A stretch of DNA of 64,000 nt, from positions 62,001 to 126,000 of the forward strand of contig NZ_CP114283.1 of NCBI RefSeq assembly GCF_027107535.1, read 5' to 3'. The translations under genes and the position numbers were made by a program. This stretch comes from Streptomyces aurantiacus (lineage in GTDB: Bacteria > Actinomycetota > Actinomycetes > Streptomycetales > Streptomycetaceae). Of this stretch, positions 25,574 to 34,701 are shown piece after piece (within the stretch, counting starts at the first letter, position 1; every line of letters starts with the position of its first letter). The notes beneath the pieces were generated by a model. That model did not search any database. It was given only the letters and a program-made list of their open reading frames with translations, and was not told the DNA's origin.

Positions 25574-27343
25574 ATGCATCGGTACAGGTCCCACACCTGC
25601 GGCGAGCTCCGCGCCTCTGACGTCGGCAGCGACGTCCGGCTGAGCGGCTGGCTGCACAATCGCCGAGACCTGGGTGGCATCCTCTTCATCGATCTGCGCG
25701 ATCACTACGGCATCACGCAGCTCGTCGCCCGACCCGGCACCCCCGCGTACGCGGCCCTCGACAAGGTCTCCAAGGAGTCCACCGTCCGGGTCGACGGCAA
25801 GGTCGTCTCGCGTGGCGCGGAGAACGTGAACCCGGACCTGCCGACGGGTGAGATCGAGGTCGAGGTGGGTGAGGTCGAGCTGCTCGGCGCGGCCGCCCCG
25901 CTCCCCTTCACGATCAACACCGAGGACGGTGTGAACGAGGAGCGGCGCCTGGAGTACCGCTTCCTCGACCTGCGCCGCGAGCGCATGCACCGCAACATCC
26001 TGCTGCGCACGTCGGTCATCTCCGCGATCCGTCACAAGATGACGACGCTGGGCTTCAACGAGATGGCGACCCCGATCCTCAGCGCGACCTCCCCGGAGGG
26101 CGCTCGCGACTTCGTCGTCCCGTCGCGCCTGAACCCGGGCCGCTTCTACGCGCTGCCGCAGGCCCCGCAGCAGTTCAAGCAGCTGCTGATGATCTCGGGC
26201 TTCGACCGGTACTTCCAGATCGCGCCCTGTTTCCGTGACGAGGACGCGCGTGCGGACCGTTCGCCGGGCGAGTTCTACCAGCTCGACGTGGAGATGTCCT
26301 TCGTCGAGCAGGAGGACGTGTTCCAGCCCATCGAGAAGCTCATGACCGAGCTGTTCGAGGAGTTCGGCAACGGCCGGAACGTCACCTCCCCGTTCCCGCG
26401 GATCCCGTTCCGCGAGTCGATGCTGAAGTACGGCTCCGACAAACCGGACCTGCGGGCCCAGCTGGAGCTCGTCGACATCACCGACATCTTCGAGGGCTCG
26501 GAGTTCAAGGCCTTCGCGGGCAAGCACGTACGGGCCCTGCCGGTGCCGGACGTGGCCGCGCAGTCCCGGAAGTTCTTCGACCAGCTCGGTGACTACGCGG
26601 TCTCGCAGGGCGCGAAGGGCCTCGCCTGGGTGCGGGTGGCCGAGGACGGCTCGCTGACGGGCCCGATCGCGAAGTTCCTGACCGAGGAGAACGTCGCCGA
26701 GCTGACCAAGCGGCTCCAGCTGGCCGCCGGTCACGCCGTGTTCTTCGGCGCGGGCGAGTTCGACGAGGTCTCGAAGATCATGGGCGCGGTGCGCGTCGAG
26801 ACCGCCAAGCGGGCCGGCCACTTCGAGGACGGCGTCTTCCGCTTCTGCTGGATCGTCGACTTCCCGATGTACGAGAAGGACGAGGACACCGGCAAGATCG
26901 ACTTCTCGCACAACCCGTTCTCGATGCCGCAGGGCGGTCTGGAGGCCCTGGAGACCCAGGACCCGCTGGACATCCTGGGCTGGCAGTACGACATCGTCTG
27001 CAACGGCGTCGAGCTGTCCTCCGGCGCGATCCGGAACCACGAGCCCGAGATCATGCTCAAGGCTTTCGAGATCGCGGGCTACGACCGTGAGACCGTCGAG
27101 GAGCAGTTCGCGGGCATGCTCCGCGCCTTCCGCTTCGGCGCCCCTCCGCACGGCGGCATCGCGCCCGGCGTCGACCGCATCGTCATGCTCCTCGCCGACG
27201 AGCCGAACATCCGGGAGACCATCGCGTTCCCGCTGAACGGCAACGCGCAGGACCTGATGATGGGCGCGCCGACGGAGCTGGACGAGACGCGGCTGCGTGA
27301 GCTGCACCTCTCGGTGCGCAAGCCGGTGAACCCGGCGAAGTAG
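25574..27343 (+). CDS. aspS: Aspartyl-tRNA synthetase
   Basis: A 589-residue class II synthetase of the bacterial type, charging tRNA-Asp (or tRNA-Asn if nondiscriminating). An OB-fold anticodon-binding domain (about 1-110; [19 protein letters not shown]) precedes the catalytic core, with motif 2 at [23 protein letters not shown] insertion domain (about 290-410), and motif 3 as [12 protein letters not shown] near the end, complete the usual architecture. The start is ATG 25574, shortly after the parS site. It is an essential core gene. Confidence 0.97.
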   Translation: MHRYRSHTCGELRASDVGSDVRLSGWLHNRRDLGGILFIDLRDHYGITQLVARPGTPAYAALDKVSKESTVRVDGKVVSRGAENVNPDLPTGEIEVEVGEVELLGAAAPLPFTINTEDGVNEERRLEYRFLDLRRERMHRNILLRTSVISAIRHKMTTLGFNEMATPILSATSPEGARDFVVPSRLNPGRFYALPQAPQQFKQLLMISGFDRYFQIAPCFRDEDARADRSPGEFYQLDVEMSFVEQEDVFQPIEKLMTELFEEFGNGRNVTSPFPRIPFRESMLKYGSDKPDLRAQLELVDITDIFEGSEFKAFAGKHVRALPVPDVAAQSRKFFDQLGDYAVSQGAKGLAWVRVAEDGSLTGPIAKFLTEENVAELTKRLQLAAGHAVFFGAGEFDEVSKIMGAVRVETAKRAGHFEDGVFRFCWIVDFPMYEKDEDTGKIDFSHNPFSMPQGGLEALETQDPLDILGWQYDIVCNGVELSSGAIRNHEPEIMLKAFEIAGYDRETVEEQFAGMLRAFRFGAPPHGGIAPGVDRIVMLLADEPNIRETIAFPLNGNAQDLMMGAPTELDETRLRELHLSVRKPVNPAK

Positions 27344-27352
27344 GACTCGCGA

Positions 27353-27375
27353 GGGCGCCGTCACGGACGGCGCCC
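27353..27375 (+). terminator. Terminator of aspS
   Basis: GGGCGCCGT (27353-27361) and ACGGCGCCC (27367-27375) form a 9-bp perfect stem with a 5-nt loop, 10 bp after the aspS stop. Confidence 0.8.
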
Positions 27376-27839
27376 GACCGGGAGTGCCGGGTCGGGAGTG
27401 CCGAACGGGAGCGCCCGGCCGAAGGCGCCGGACCGACGGCGAGGAGCGGGCCTGCGGGCACCCATATGGGTGATCCCCGCTGCTCCCCCGGACCGGACGG
27501 AGAATTCCGGACAGTGCGCGTCGCCCCGGCTTCGGGGCGCGGCCGAGTCAGCAGCCCCACCCGTCCGTCTGGCGCGCATCCCGGACCGCGCCCCCTGACC
27601 GGCGACCTGTCGCGCCGAGCCGCCGAGGCTCCCGGCAGCTCATCAGCGCGACACGCACCGCGACACACGGGGGCGCGGGCAACCGCGCGACCAGCCGTCC
27701 CCCGTGGATCCCGCACCCCCCGCGCCACGCGAGGCAACTGCCGGGCCGCGAGCGAATTCCCGCCACGTTCTTCATGCGCACAGCAACGCACAGTCGGCGC
27801 CCACGCCCCTGACAGGCTGCTTGCCTAACTTCCCTCCCC
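27376..27839. other. 464-bp intergenic region without a supported gene
   Basis: Open frames here are only GC-rich shadows. A divergent copy of the dispersed intergenic repeat is visible around 27668-27707 (GGGGGCGCGGGCAACCGCGC). The promoter of the secreted dioxygenase must lie in the right part. Confidence 0.4.
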
Positions 27840-28847
27840 ATGACCGGAATCCAGGGAAACCAGACGGCCCAAGGGCCGAAACACAAGCGGAACGTGACGC
27901 GCCGAAAGGTCGTCGTGGCAGGTGGCGCGGCGGTTGCCGCGGTGGGCGTGGGCGGCACGATCGCCGCGACCGCGAACGCCGGCCAGACGAAGAAGGGCGC
28001 CTCGCCGACCGCCTCCTCCACGGCCTCCTCCACCTCGTCCCCGACGTGCTACAAGCTCACGTCGGAGACCACCGAGGGCCCGTACTACATCGACGCCGAC
28101 AAGCTCCGCCAGGACATCACCGAGGACAGGGAGGGCATCCCCCTGACCCTCCGCCTCAAGGTGATCGACAACGAGACCTGCAAGCCCCTCAGGAACGCCG
28201 CCGTCGACATCTGGCACTGCGACGCGCTGGGCCTCTACTCCGGTTACGAGGACCTCTCCAGCGGCGGCGGTGGCGGCGGTACGCCGCCCAGCGGGACACC
28301 CACCGACGTTCCGTCCGGTACGCCGACCGGCTCCCCTCCCGAGGGAGGCGGCGGTGGCGGTGGCGTCCACGAGGAGCCCACCGACGACAAGCGCTACCTG
28401 CGCGGCACGTGGAGGACGGACAGGCAGGGCTTCGTCACCTTCAAGACGGTCTTCCCGGGCTGGTACCGGGGCCGCTGCGTCCACATCCACACCAAGGTGC
28501 ACGTCGGCGGCACCTGGACGGACGCCGGGTACGAGGGCGGGAACACCTGCCACACCGGCCAGTTCTTCTTCGACGAGGAGTCGGTGCTCGCCTCCGCGGA
28601 GGTCGAGCCGTACTCCACGAGCACCACCGAGCGCACCACGCTCACCGAGGACACGATCTACGACCAGTCCGGCACGACGGGCGGTCTCCTCAAGCTGAAG
28701 TACAAGAAGAACGGCATCGCGAAGGGCGTCCTCGGCACCATCACGATGGGCGTCGACCCGGACGCGACCCACGAGGGCACGGGCGACGCCGTGCAGCCGG
28801 GGGCTTCAGCATCGTCCTCGAACTCGGCGTCGGCTGCGGCAAGTTGA
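27840..28847 (+). CDS. Secreted intradiol ring-cleavage dioxygenase-like protein (Tat signal)
   Basis: A 335-residue protein. A twin-arginine signal (NVTRRKVVVAGGAAVAAVGVG) is followed by a low-complexity Ser/Thr/Ala stretch and the intradiol dioxygenase fold (about 70-300). Iron ligands fit: Tyr in EGPYYIDAD, Tyr in FPGWYRGRCVHIHTKV, and two His in VHIH. The insert SGGGGGGTPPSG...EGGGGGGGVHEEPTDDKRYLRG between the first tyrosine and the core is unusual. A Ser/Ala-rich tail follows. Family members cleave catechols or lignin fragments outside the cell; the substrate is not known. Confidence 0.85.
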   Translation: MTGIQGNQTAQGPKHKRNVTRRKVVVAGGAAVAAVGVGGTIAATANAGQTKKGASPTASSTASSTSSPTCYKLTSETTEGPYYIDADKLRQDITEDREGIPLTLRLKVIDNETCKPLRNAAVDIWHCDALGLYSGYEDLSSGGGGGGTPPSGTPTDVPSGTPTGSPPEGGGGGGGVHEEPTDDKRYLRGTWRTDRQGFVTFKTVFPGWYRGRCVHIHTKVHVGGTWTDAGYEGGNTCHTGQFFFDEESVLASAEVEPYSTSTTERTTLTEDTIYDQSGTTGGLLKLKYKKNGIAKGVLGTITMGVDPDATHEGTGDAVQPGASASSSNSASAAAS

Positions 28848-28896
28848 TCGTCCCGGTCACCGACTGAGTCCTGCCGCCGGCCGAGCCGGCCGCGCG

Positions 28897-28931
28897 GAGC
28901 GGGCCCGGAACATTCGATTCCGGGCCCGCTC
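28897..28931 (+). terminator. Terminator after the dioxygenase gene
   Basis: GAGCGGGCCCGGAA (28897-28910) and TTCCGGGCCCGCTC (28918-28931) form a 14-bp perfect stem with a 7-nt loop. Confidence 0.88.
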
Positions 28932-28953
28932 ACCCAGTCGTTCATATGTGTGA

Positions 28954-29451
28954 TTGCAAGTCCAACCCATTGACCCGGAAGATTTGCCTCCGCTACGTTC
29001 CCCAAGTTCCCGCGTACGTGATGGCCGGCGCCCCTATCTCGCCGCCGCCCTGGTCCTGTCGGCGACGGGTACCTTCCTCGCCACCCTCGGCTCCCCCTGG
29101 TTCGGGCTCGCCGCGATCACGCTCGCCGCGGTCGGCGGGAAGTGTGCGGCCACCCTGTTCTGGCCGATGGCCCAGTCGGGCCTCGACCTGAAGATCGCGG
29201 CGCCGGGTCTGGCGGTCGTCAACTCCATCGGAAACCTGGGCGGTTTCGTCTCCCCCACCCTGTTCGGCCACCTCAAGGACTCGACGGGCAGCACGAACGG
29301 CGGTCTCTACACGCTGTCGGCGGCGTCGATCCTCGCCGTGATCGGGGTGGCCCTGATCCGCAGGAACGGCGGCGACGGTACGGCGACCGGCCGGGGCGAA
29401 CCGGAACCGACGCTGGTCAAGGGCCGGATGGCGACGGGCGAGGCACGCTGA
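28954..29451 (+). pseudogene. C-terminal fragment of an MFS transporter (truncated remnant)
   Basis: From about 29023 the translation is clearly the last third of a 12-segment MFS transporter: membrane segments YLAAALVLSATGTFLATLG, FGLAAITLAAVGGKCAATLFW, and the conserved GLAVVNSIGNLGGFVSPTLFGHLKDSTGS. The first eight or nine segments are absent, no plausible start codon with a ribosome site fits the frame, and the upstream 70 bp look like a regular 5' leader and promoter. It is best read as a deletion that joined a leader to the 3' third of the gene. Translation of a 3- to 4-helix product from TTG 28954 cannot be excluded. Confidence 0.75.
28970..28999 (+). promoter_or_regulatory. Promoter kept upstream of the MFS remnant
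   Basis: TTGACC (28970-28975) and TACGTT (28994-28999) with an 18-bp spacer form a good housekeeping-type promoter. It now drives only the truncated transporter frame. Confidence 0.6.
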
Positions 29452-29680
29452 CGCCGACGGTTTCGGACGTCGGTGGCCGCCCGTGGCTGTCGGTGGCCGT
29501 CCGCGGCCGGGGCCCGCCGGCACCCCGACGCCAGCCGCCCTTCCGGGACTTCGTGACTCCGGAAAGCTCGCAGTCGACGCACAGGCCTCTCGTCGGGAGT
29601 GCACAGCGGCGGGGCGTGTCATGGAAACTGTGGCGGGGTGTGATCGCCCCGCGCAGCACCACGAAGCGCCGGAGGAAACC

Positions 29681-30115
29681 ATGGGGTTCATGCTGCTCGC
29701 ACTGTTCCTGATCGCCGGGACGGTGGCCGCGGTCGTCGCACAGCGGCGGTCGTACGGCGCGGGCGCCGTGTCCGGTCTGGACGCGGAGGCCGAGGCGAAC
29801 CGCTGGGTGGTCCGGCTGGGCGGCAGCCTGTCCGTCTTCGGAGCGGGTGCCCGGGCCGACCGCATCGCGGCCCGCGAGTTGTCGGCCGCCGCCGAGCGCC
29901 ACCGCACCGCCCGGCTTCAGCTGGCCGCCGCCCGCACCCCCGCCGAGTACGTGGTCGTGACGCGAACGGCCCAGGAGGGCATGCACCACGTCCGCGCGGC
30001 CCGGACAGCACTGGGCATCGCCCCGTCGGCGGGCCCGCGTTCCGCGGACCTTCCGCCCTCGGGCCGGCCTTCCCCAGGCCAACGGCCGCACCACCGAGAT
30101 CACGTCCGGACATGA
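29681..30115 (+). CDS. Small membrane-anchored protein of unknown function
   Basis: A 144-residue protein. ATG 29681 has an excellent GGAGGAAACC upstream. One transmembrane helix (about 3-20; MLLALFLIAGTVAAVVA) is followed by a basic, Ala/Arg-rich helical cytosolic part (about 50-115) and a His/Pro/Arg-rich tail. No family could be recognised. The start site and codon bias support a real gene. Confidence 0.6.
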   Translation: MGFMLLALFLIAGTVAAVVAQRRSYGAGAVSGLDAEAEANRWVVRLGGSLSVFGAGARADRIAARELSAAAERHRTARLQLAAARTPAEYVVVTRTAQEGMHHVRAARTALGIAPSAGPRSADLPPSGRPSPGQRPHHRDHVRT

Positions 30116-30300
30116 CGAGATCCGGCCGGGCCTTCGCGAACCGGCGAGCTGTCGCACTCCGTGACCCCCGGGTCCAGACTGGGGGGAGGCGGGATTTCCG
30201 AGACACGGGGCCGAGACACGGAGGCCGGGGCGCAGGGGTCGATCCACAAGGGCCGACCCACAGCACCCGGGCCCCGTAGCCCGTCGGCCGTGGAGGAATC

Positions 30301-30666
30301 ATGACGGCAATGACGCGGAACGACACCCCCGTCGCGATCGAGGGCAACGGTGTGGAGCTGCGCACGCAGGAGGTCGGGGGCGACATGAGCGTCGCCTTCG
30401 CACGGTTGCCCAAGGGGACGGACATGGCGCCGGCGGTCAAAGGCCTTCCCGACGACCTGTGCCAGTGCCCCCACTGGGGCTACCTGCTCAAGGGCCGGTT
30501 GAGGATGAGCACCAAGTCGGGGGACGAGATCTACGAGGAGGGCCAGGCCTTCTACTGGGCGCCCGGCCACGTACCGGAGGCGCTCGAGGACTGCGAGTAC
30601 GTCGACTTCTCGCCGACGAAGGAGTTCAACGAGGTCATCGACCACATCAAGGCACAGGCGGCCTGA
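30301..30666 (+). CDS. Small single-domain cupin protein
   Basis: A 121-residue protein with a GGAGG start site at ATG 30301. The text CPHWGYLLKGRLRMSTKSGDEIYEEGQAFYWAPGHVPE matches a cupin barrel with an HWGYLL-type first motif and a GHVPE second motif, so a metal site is possible. The function is unknown; members of this compact class occur as stress-related or small-molecule-binding proteins. Confidence 0.75.
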   Translation: MTAMTRNDTPVAIEGNGVELRTQEVGGDMSVAFARLPKGTDMAPAVKGLPDDLCQCPHWGYLLKGRLRMSTKSGDEIYEEGQAFYWAPGHVPEALEDCEYVDFSPTKEFNEVIDHIKAQAA

Positions 30667-30694
30667 CGCCGACCGCAGTGACGTGACGTGACGT

Positions 30695-30775
30695 GACGTA
30701 CGAGCTCAGGTGACGTACGAGGTCACGTGACGTACGAAGCACGCGACGTACCGACTCAGGTGTCGTACGAGCCGT
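30695..30775. repeat. Degenerate 17-bp tandem repeat crossing a stop codon
   Basis: About five copies of GACGTACGAGCTCAGGT-like units start at 30695, 30712, 30729, 30745 and 30762 (17-bp period, one 16-bp step). A GTGAC run (30679-30698) leads in. The array covers the end of the leftward gene that stops at 30756, so that gene's last residues are encoded by the repeat. Confidence 0.7.
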
Positions 30776-31232
30776 CCCAGGGCGGTCCGAAGCCGAGCCG
30801 TTCCGGGTACAGCTCGCCCCACGGTTCCCCCTCGTCCTCGCCGGTCAGCAGGCCGAACAGCACGCCGTCGCGGGTGAGCTGGAAGGGCCGGATCGCGATG
30901 TCCGTGTAGCGCCGCCGCGGGAGGCTGCGCAGGAGCTTCGCGAGGTGGGCCTGTGCCTGGGAGAGGACCGAGTCCGGCCCGTGCGGGGTGCGCTGCTGCT
31001 CGGCCCACGTGCCGGCGCACCAGATCTCCGAGTCGCGGTGACGGCCCTCGGCGTCGAAGGTGTGGAGCACGGTGAACAGTCGTTTGTGCTGTTCCCAGCC
31101 GTCGGCGGGGCGGAAACCCTCGGGAAAGGCGTACGTGACCGACCCCAGGAACTGCCCCGCCGCGTAGTGACCGATGGCCTCGGTGCGGTGGCGCGGCTCG
31201 TAGGCGATCGGGATGAGCTGGGGGACTGCCAT
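30756..31232 (-). CDS. Conserved protein of unknown function
   Basis: A 158-residue soluble protein starting MAVPQLIPIAYEPRH; a slightly earlier ATG (MGTIHPYGFA) is also possible. It contains GHYAAGQFLGSVTYAFPEGF, LHTFDAEGRHRDSEIWCAGT and FGLLTGEDEGEPWGELYPERLGF. I do not recognise a domain. It starts 65 bp after the stop of the glycosyltransferase gene on the same strand and may be cotranscribed with it. Its end is built from a 17-bp repeat. Confidence 0.7.
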   Translation of the reverse strand: MAVPQLIPIAYEPRHRTEAIGHYAAGQFLGSVTYAFPEGFRPADGWEQHKRLFTVLHTFDAEGRHRDSEIWCAGTWAEQQRTPHGPDSVLSQAQAHLAKLLRSLPRRRYTDIAIRPFQLTRDGVLFGLLTGEDEGEPWGELYPERLGFGPPWDGSYDT

Positions 31233-31297
31233 GGCGAAACCATACGGATGAATCGTGCCCATGCCAGGAGCGGGGTCCCGTAACAGGAGTGGGGCCT

Positions 31298-32410
31298 TCA
31301 GCCGGCGCCGACGCGCCGCTGTGCGAACTCCCGGTTCGTGAGCGTTTGGCGGCGGTGCGCGTCGGGCAGGTCCGGCATCGCCAGGAGCCGGTCGCAGGCC
31401 CGCAGCGAGGCGGCAGGGTCGCCCACCCAGTAGGACGTGATCGAGTACTCGAACAGCAGCCCCCAGCGGTACACCCACGGCTGTACGAAGAGGAGGTCGT
31501 CCGGGGCTTCCCGGTCGAGCCCCGCGCGGACGACAGCGTGCGCGCTGTGATGGCGGCCCTGGACGCGAAGGCGCGAGGCGAGTTCGTAGCAGGCCTCCAG
31601 CCGCTGTGGCCGGACTTCCCAGGCCCGGGTGAGGGCGTCCACCGCGCCGGCCCAGCCGTCGGCGCCTACCTCGGCCCCGGAACCTGAGCCGGGACGGGCC
31701 TGAGGCTCCGCGCTCAGGATTCCCACCTGGAGGAGTGCGTAGTACACCTCCTCCGGCCAGCCTCCCATCGCGGCCCGTCGCTCGTACAAATCGATCGCCT
31801 CGGGTGTCCTGCCCAGGTCGCGCATGGTCTGGGCGAGGTAGAAGACGGTGCGGGTGTTGGCGGGGTCCCGTTCCAGCTCGGCGCCGAGGAGCCGCGCGTC
31901 GCGCTCGAACTTGTCGTCGCGCGAGCCGCCGTCGGCGAAGTCCTCGACGACGACGGCGTCGAGGTTCTCCTGCGTGTGGTCCCGGTCGGCGGTGAGGTAC
32001 TCGTGGGTGACGCCCTCGTACCGCCAGGGCAGGTCGCCGCGCACCAGACGCTTGATGCGGTACTCGGTCGTGCCCTCGTGCCGCAGCATGTACGAGTCGG
32101 CGGTGAGCGGCGGCAGGGGCCCGTCCTGGCGGAGTACGAGGTCCGCGTCGAGCAGCAGCAGGTAGTCCGCCCGGCCCCGGGCGCGGCTGATGTTCCGGCT
32201 GCGGTTGTGGCCGAAGTCGACCCAGGGGTCCTCGTGGAGGTCGCCGGGGATGCCGTCCAGCGCCGTACGGATCAGGTCCTGCGTGCCGTCCGTCGAACCG
32301 GTGTCGGAGATGACCCAGCTGTCGATCAGGTCCCGGACGGAGGCGAGGCATCGTTCGATGACCTTCGCCTCGTTCTTGACGATCATGCACAGGCAGATGG
32401 ACGGCTTCAC
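31298..32410 (-). CDS. Glycosyltransferase family 2 with TPR-like C-terminal region
   Basis: A 370-residue protein. The GT-A domain (about 1-180) begins SICLCMIVKNEAKVIERCL and has SDTGSTDGTQD and the metal-binding DAD of LLLDADLVL. The C-terminal half (about 190-370) has helical repeats (LAQTMRDLGRTPEAIDLYERR, CYELASRLRVQGRHHSA). This two-part form is known in bacterial glycosyltransferases of the WaaE/TPR type. The acceptor is not known. It lacks membrane segments. Confidence 0.85.
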   Translation of the reverse strand: MKPSICLCMIVKNEAKVIERCLASVRDLIDSWVISDTGSTDGTQDLIRTALDGIPGDLHEDPWVDFGHNRSRNISRARGRADYLLLLDADLVLRQDGPLPPLTADSYMLRHEGTTEYRIKRLVRGDLPWRYEGVTHEYLTADRDHTQENLDAVVVEDFADGGSRDDKFERDARLLGAELERDPANTRTVFYLAQTMRDLGRTPEAIDLYERRAAMGGWPEEVYYALLQVGILSAEPQARPGSGSGAEVGADGWAGAVDALTRAWEVRPQRLEACYELASRLRVQGRHHSAHAVVRAGLDREAPDDLLFVQPWVYRWGLLFEYSITSYWVGDPAASLRACDRLLAMPDLPDAHRRQTLTNREFAQRRVGAG

Positions 32411-32714
32411 GGCAACACCACTCCCGGTGACTCGGCGCGGGAGACCGTAGGCACCGGACGCCGTCGGCCTTGGTGAGGCTCGCCGCGACCGGTTCCCGAT
32501 TCGCTGTCACGCAGGCGCCCATTGGGGTTTCGCCTGTCGGCTGATCTGTTGATCGTTCCGGAAAACTCTTCAGTCGCCGGAGCCGCGGTCCGATGTACCC
32601 CGAGGAAGCTCGAACTCGCTTCCGGAAAATCCGTACATCTGTGCATTCGTGCGTCCGTGAATCTGCGCATCAACGCGGCAGTGCAGCGGTGCACCGGATC
32701 AGAAGGAGCAGTGC
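32411..32714. other. 304-bp intergenic region between divergent genes
   Basis: No gene is supported. The right end has short GTG/CGTG-rich repeats and an AAGGAG site at the start of the collagen-like gene; promoter elements were not assigned with confidence. Confidence 0.35.
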
Positions 32715-33503
32715 ATGAGTCCTGCACCCGGGACCAGGTCGTCCCTCGGCCCGCTTCCCGCCCGCAGCGTCCTGCTGACCGGCGGAGCCGTCGTCTCGAT
32801 CGCCCTCGCGCTCGCCGGTGTCGCGAACCCGGCCGTGGCCGCGTCGCGCACGGTCGCGCCGCTTGCCGGCACCGTCGCGACGGGCCCGTCCGGTCTGTCA
32901 GGGCCGTCGGGTCCGACCGGCGTGTCGGGTCCGTCCGGCGTGTCGGGTCCGTCCGGAGTACCGGGCCCGTGGGGCCTGTCGGCGCCTTCGACGGGCGACG
33001 GCTGCAAGAAGCCGAACCATCCGCCCAGGCCCCACAATCCGAACGGTCCGAGACCGGAGGGGAAGGCGCAGGCGCCGTCCACCGACGGGCATCACGACAA
33101 GTGCAAGGTCGGTCCCACGGGTCCGCCCGGCCCGAAGGGCCCCACGGGCCCGCCCGGCCCCAAGGGTGACACCGGCGCGGCGGGCCCGTGCTCGGACATC
33201 GACTCGTACGCGCCCTCGAACTCGGAGGAGTTCAGTGCCGTACTGACCGGCGGGAAGGCGTACGCGGGGCGACGGGAGCTCAACCCCATGCAGCCTCAGG
33301 GGGCATACGCCTGGCAGGACCTCACCAACGCCGACAACCCGAGGTTCCCCAGGACCGCCTGTGCCGTCTCCATCTCCGCCCAGGGGAACGACGCCTGGAT
33401 CAAGGTGCTGACCACGGGTGGCGAGGTCTGGGAGACGCACGGAGACACCAACGGCACGACGTTCGTCTGGAACGAGGGCTGGACGCAACTGACCAAGCCG
33501 TAA
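32715..33503 (+). CDS. Secreted collagen-like repeat protein
   Basis: A 262-residue protein with a signal peptide (about 1-43; LTGGAVVSIALALAGVANPAVAA). Two collagen-like Gly-X-Y stretches follow: GPSGLSGPSGPTGVSGPSG onward (about 57-88), and GPTGPPGPKGPTGPPGPKGD (about 132-152). Between them lies a Lys/His/Pro-rich segment with Cys (GDGCKKPNHPPRPHNPN). The C-terminal globular part (about 158-262) has WQDLTNADNPRFPRTACAV and ends VWNEGWTQLTKP. Bacterial collagen-like proteins are usually adhesins or surface filaments. No sortase signal is present. Confidence 0.82.
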   Translation: MSPAPGTRSSLGPLPARSVLLTGGAVVSIALALAGVANPAVAASRTVAPLAGTVATGPSGLSGPSGPTGVSGPSGVSGPSGVPGPWGLSAPSTGDGCKKPNHPPRPHNPNGPRPEGKAQAPSTDGHHDKCKVGPTGPPGPKGPTGPPGPKGDTGAAGPCSDIDSYAPSNSEEFSAVLTGGKAYAGRRELNPMQPQGAYAWQDLTNADNPRFPRTACAVSISAQGNDAWIKVLTTGGEVWETHGDTNGTTFVWNEGWTQLTKP

Positions 33504-33555
33504 GGACTCGTGATCGAGGTCGCCGAGTTCCGGGGTGACCTTCCGGCCGAGCAGC

Positions 33556-33589
33556 CCCCGGGTCCCTTTCGTCTCGAAGGGGCCCGGGG
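33556..33589 (+). terminator. Hairpin after the collagen-like gene
   Basis: Arms CCCCGGGTCCCTT (33556-33568) and AAGGGGCCCGGGG (33577-33589) pair over 13 positions with one G-U pair and an 8-nt loop. A C/T-rich run follows. Confidence 0.65.
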
Positions 33590-33729
33590 CCCGGCCGTCC
33601 GGGGCCGGGTCCGGCCCGGGGCACTTCTCTGCTCTCTGCCCTCTGTTCTGTTGTCTGTTTTCGTTCTCCGTCTTCTGAGTCTTATGAGTCTTCTGAGCCG
33701 GAAACCATCGCGTCACGTATTCCCTCTTG

Positions 33730-34701
33730 ATGTCCATGACGATGATCAATCGCCGCGCGACCGACGCACCTTCGACCACGCGATCACGGCGCCGCCGCAG
33801 AGGTTCCGCGCGCAGCGGCGGCGGACATGGCGGCGGGAGAGGGAAAGGGCCCCTGCTGGGGGGCCTGGCCGCGCTGGCGGTGTTATCCGTCGGCGCCCTG
33901 ATCGTGAACGGGACGACACCCGCGGCGTCCAGCTCCGACGACGGAGCCTCCGACGCCGCGCGGCCGTCCGCCCCGGTCCCGGCACCGGAGCGTTCGGAGC
34001 CGGCGGAACCGAGTGGCGGCGGCACGGCGTCGGCGGACGCCGGGGGCGAGCCGGACGCCGGGCCGGACGAGCAGGCTGACAGGGACTCCGACGCCGATGG
34101 GGAGGGCGTCGACCCGCCGGACTCGGCCTCCATTCCCGCGACGGGCCCCGGCACGTTCGCCACCGCCGGCGGCGGGAGCGGGACCGTGGGCAAGGGCGCC
34201 GGCGTCCTGCGCTACAAGGTCGTCGTCGAGGACGGCCTCACGCAGTCGGCGGCGGACGTCGCCCGGCAGGTGGAGGGAATCCTCGCCGACCGGCGCGGCT
34301 GGACGGCGGACGGCCGGTCGGGTTTCCGGCGCGTCTCCAGCGGTACGACCGACTTCGTCGTACGGCTCGCCACACCGGGCACGGTGGACGCCATCTGCGG
34401 CAAGTACGGCCTCAACACCCGCGGCGAGGTCAACTGCAGCGTGGGCAAGGACGTCGTGGTCAACCTCAAGCGGTGGCTGCTGGCGACTCCGGTCTACGCC
34501 GACGACGTGGACGCCTACCGGGCGCTGATCATCAACCACGAGGTCGGCCACTTCCTGGGCCACGGCCACGTCACGTGCCCCGGGGCCGGCAAGCCTGCCC
34601 CGGCGATGATGCAGCAGATCAAGGGCATGCGCGGCTGCAAGCCCAACGTGTGGCCGTACGACACCAAGGGACGGTTCGTCACGGGGCCCGCCGTGTCCTG
34701 A
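33730..34701 (+). CDS. DUF3152-type membrane-anchored metalloprotease-like protein with a TTA codon
   Basis: About 323 residues; the start could be 33727 (TTG), 33730, 33736 or 33742, none with a clear ribosome site. A basic head (about 15-40) is followed by one membrane segment (LLGGLAALAVLSVGALIVNG), a Ser/Ala/Asp/Pro-rich linker, and a C-terminal zinc-peptidase-like domain (about 160-323) with HEVGHFLGHGH. This fits the HExxHxxGxxH pattern. A TTA leucine codon at 33883-33885 suggests translation only when the bldA tRNA is present, that is late in development. Cys pairs imply an extracellular domain. Confidence 0.8.
   Translation: MSMTMINRRATDAPSTTRSRRRRRGSARSGGGHGGGRGKGPLLGGLAALAVLSVGALIVNGTTPAASSSDDGASDAARPSAPVPAPERSEPAEPSGGGTASADAGGEPDAGPDEQADRDSDADGEGVDPPDSASIPATGPGTFATAGGGSGTVGKGAGVLRYKVVVEDGLTQSAADVARQVEGILADRRGWTADGRSGFRRVSSGTTDFVVRLATPGTVDAICGKYGLNTRGEVNCSVGKDVVVNLKRWLLATPVYADDVDAYRALIINHEVGHFLGHGHVTCPGAGKPAPAMMQQIKGMRGCKPNVWPYDTKGRFVTGPAVS

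Noticed and set aside
27376..27791. Open frames in the gap after aspS
   Set aside because: Arg/Pro/Ala-rich shadows on both strands without ribosome sites or recognisable domains.
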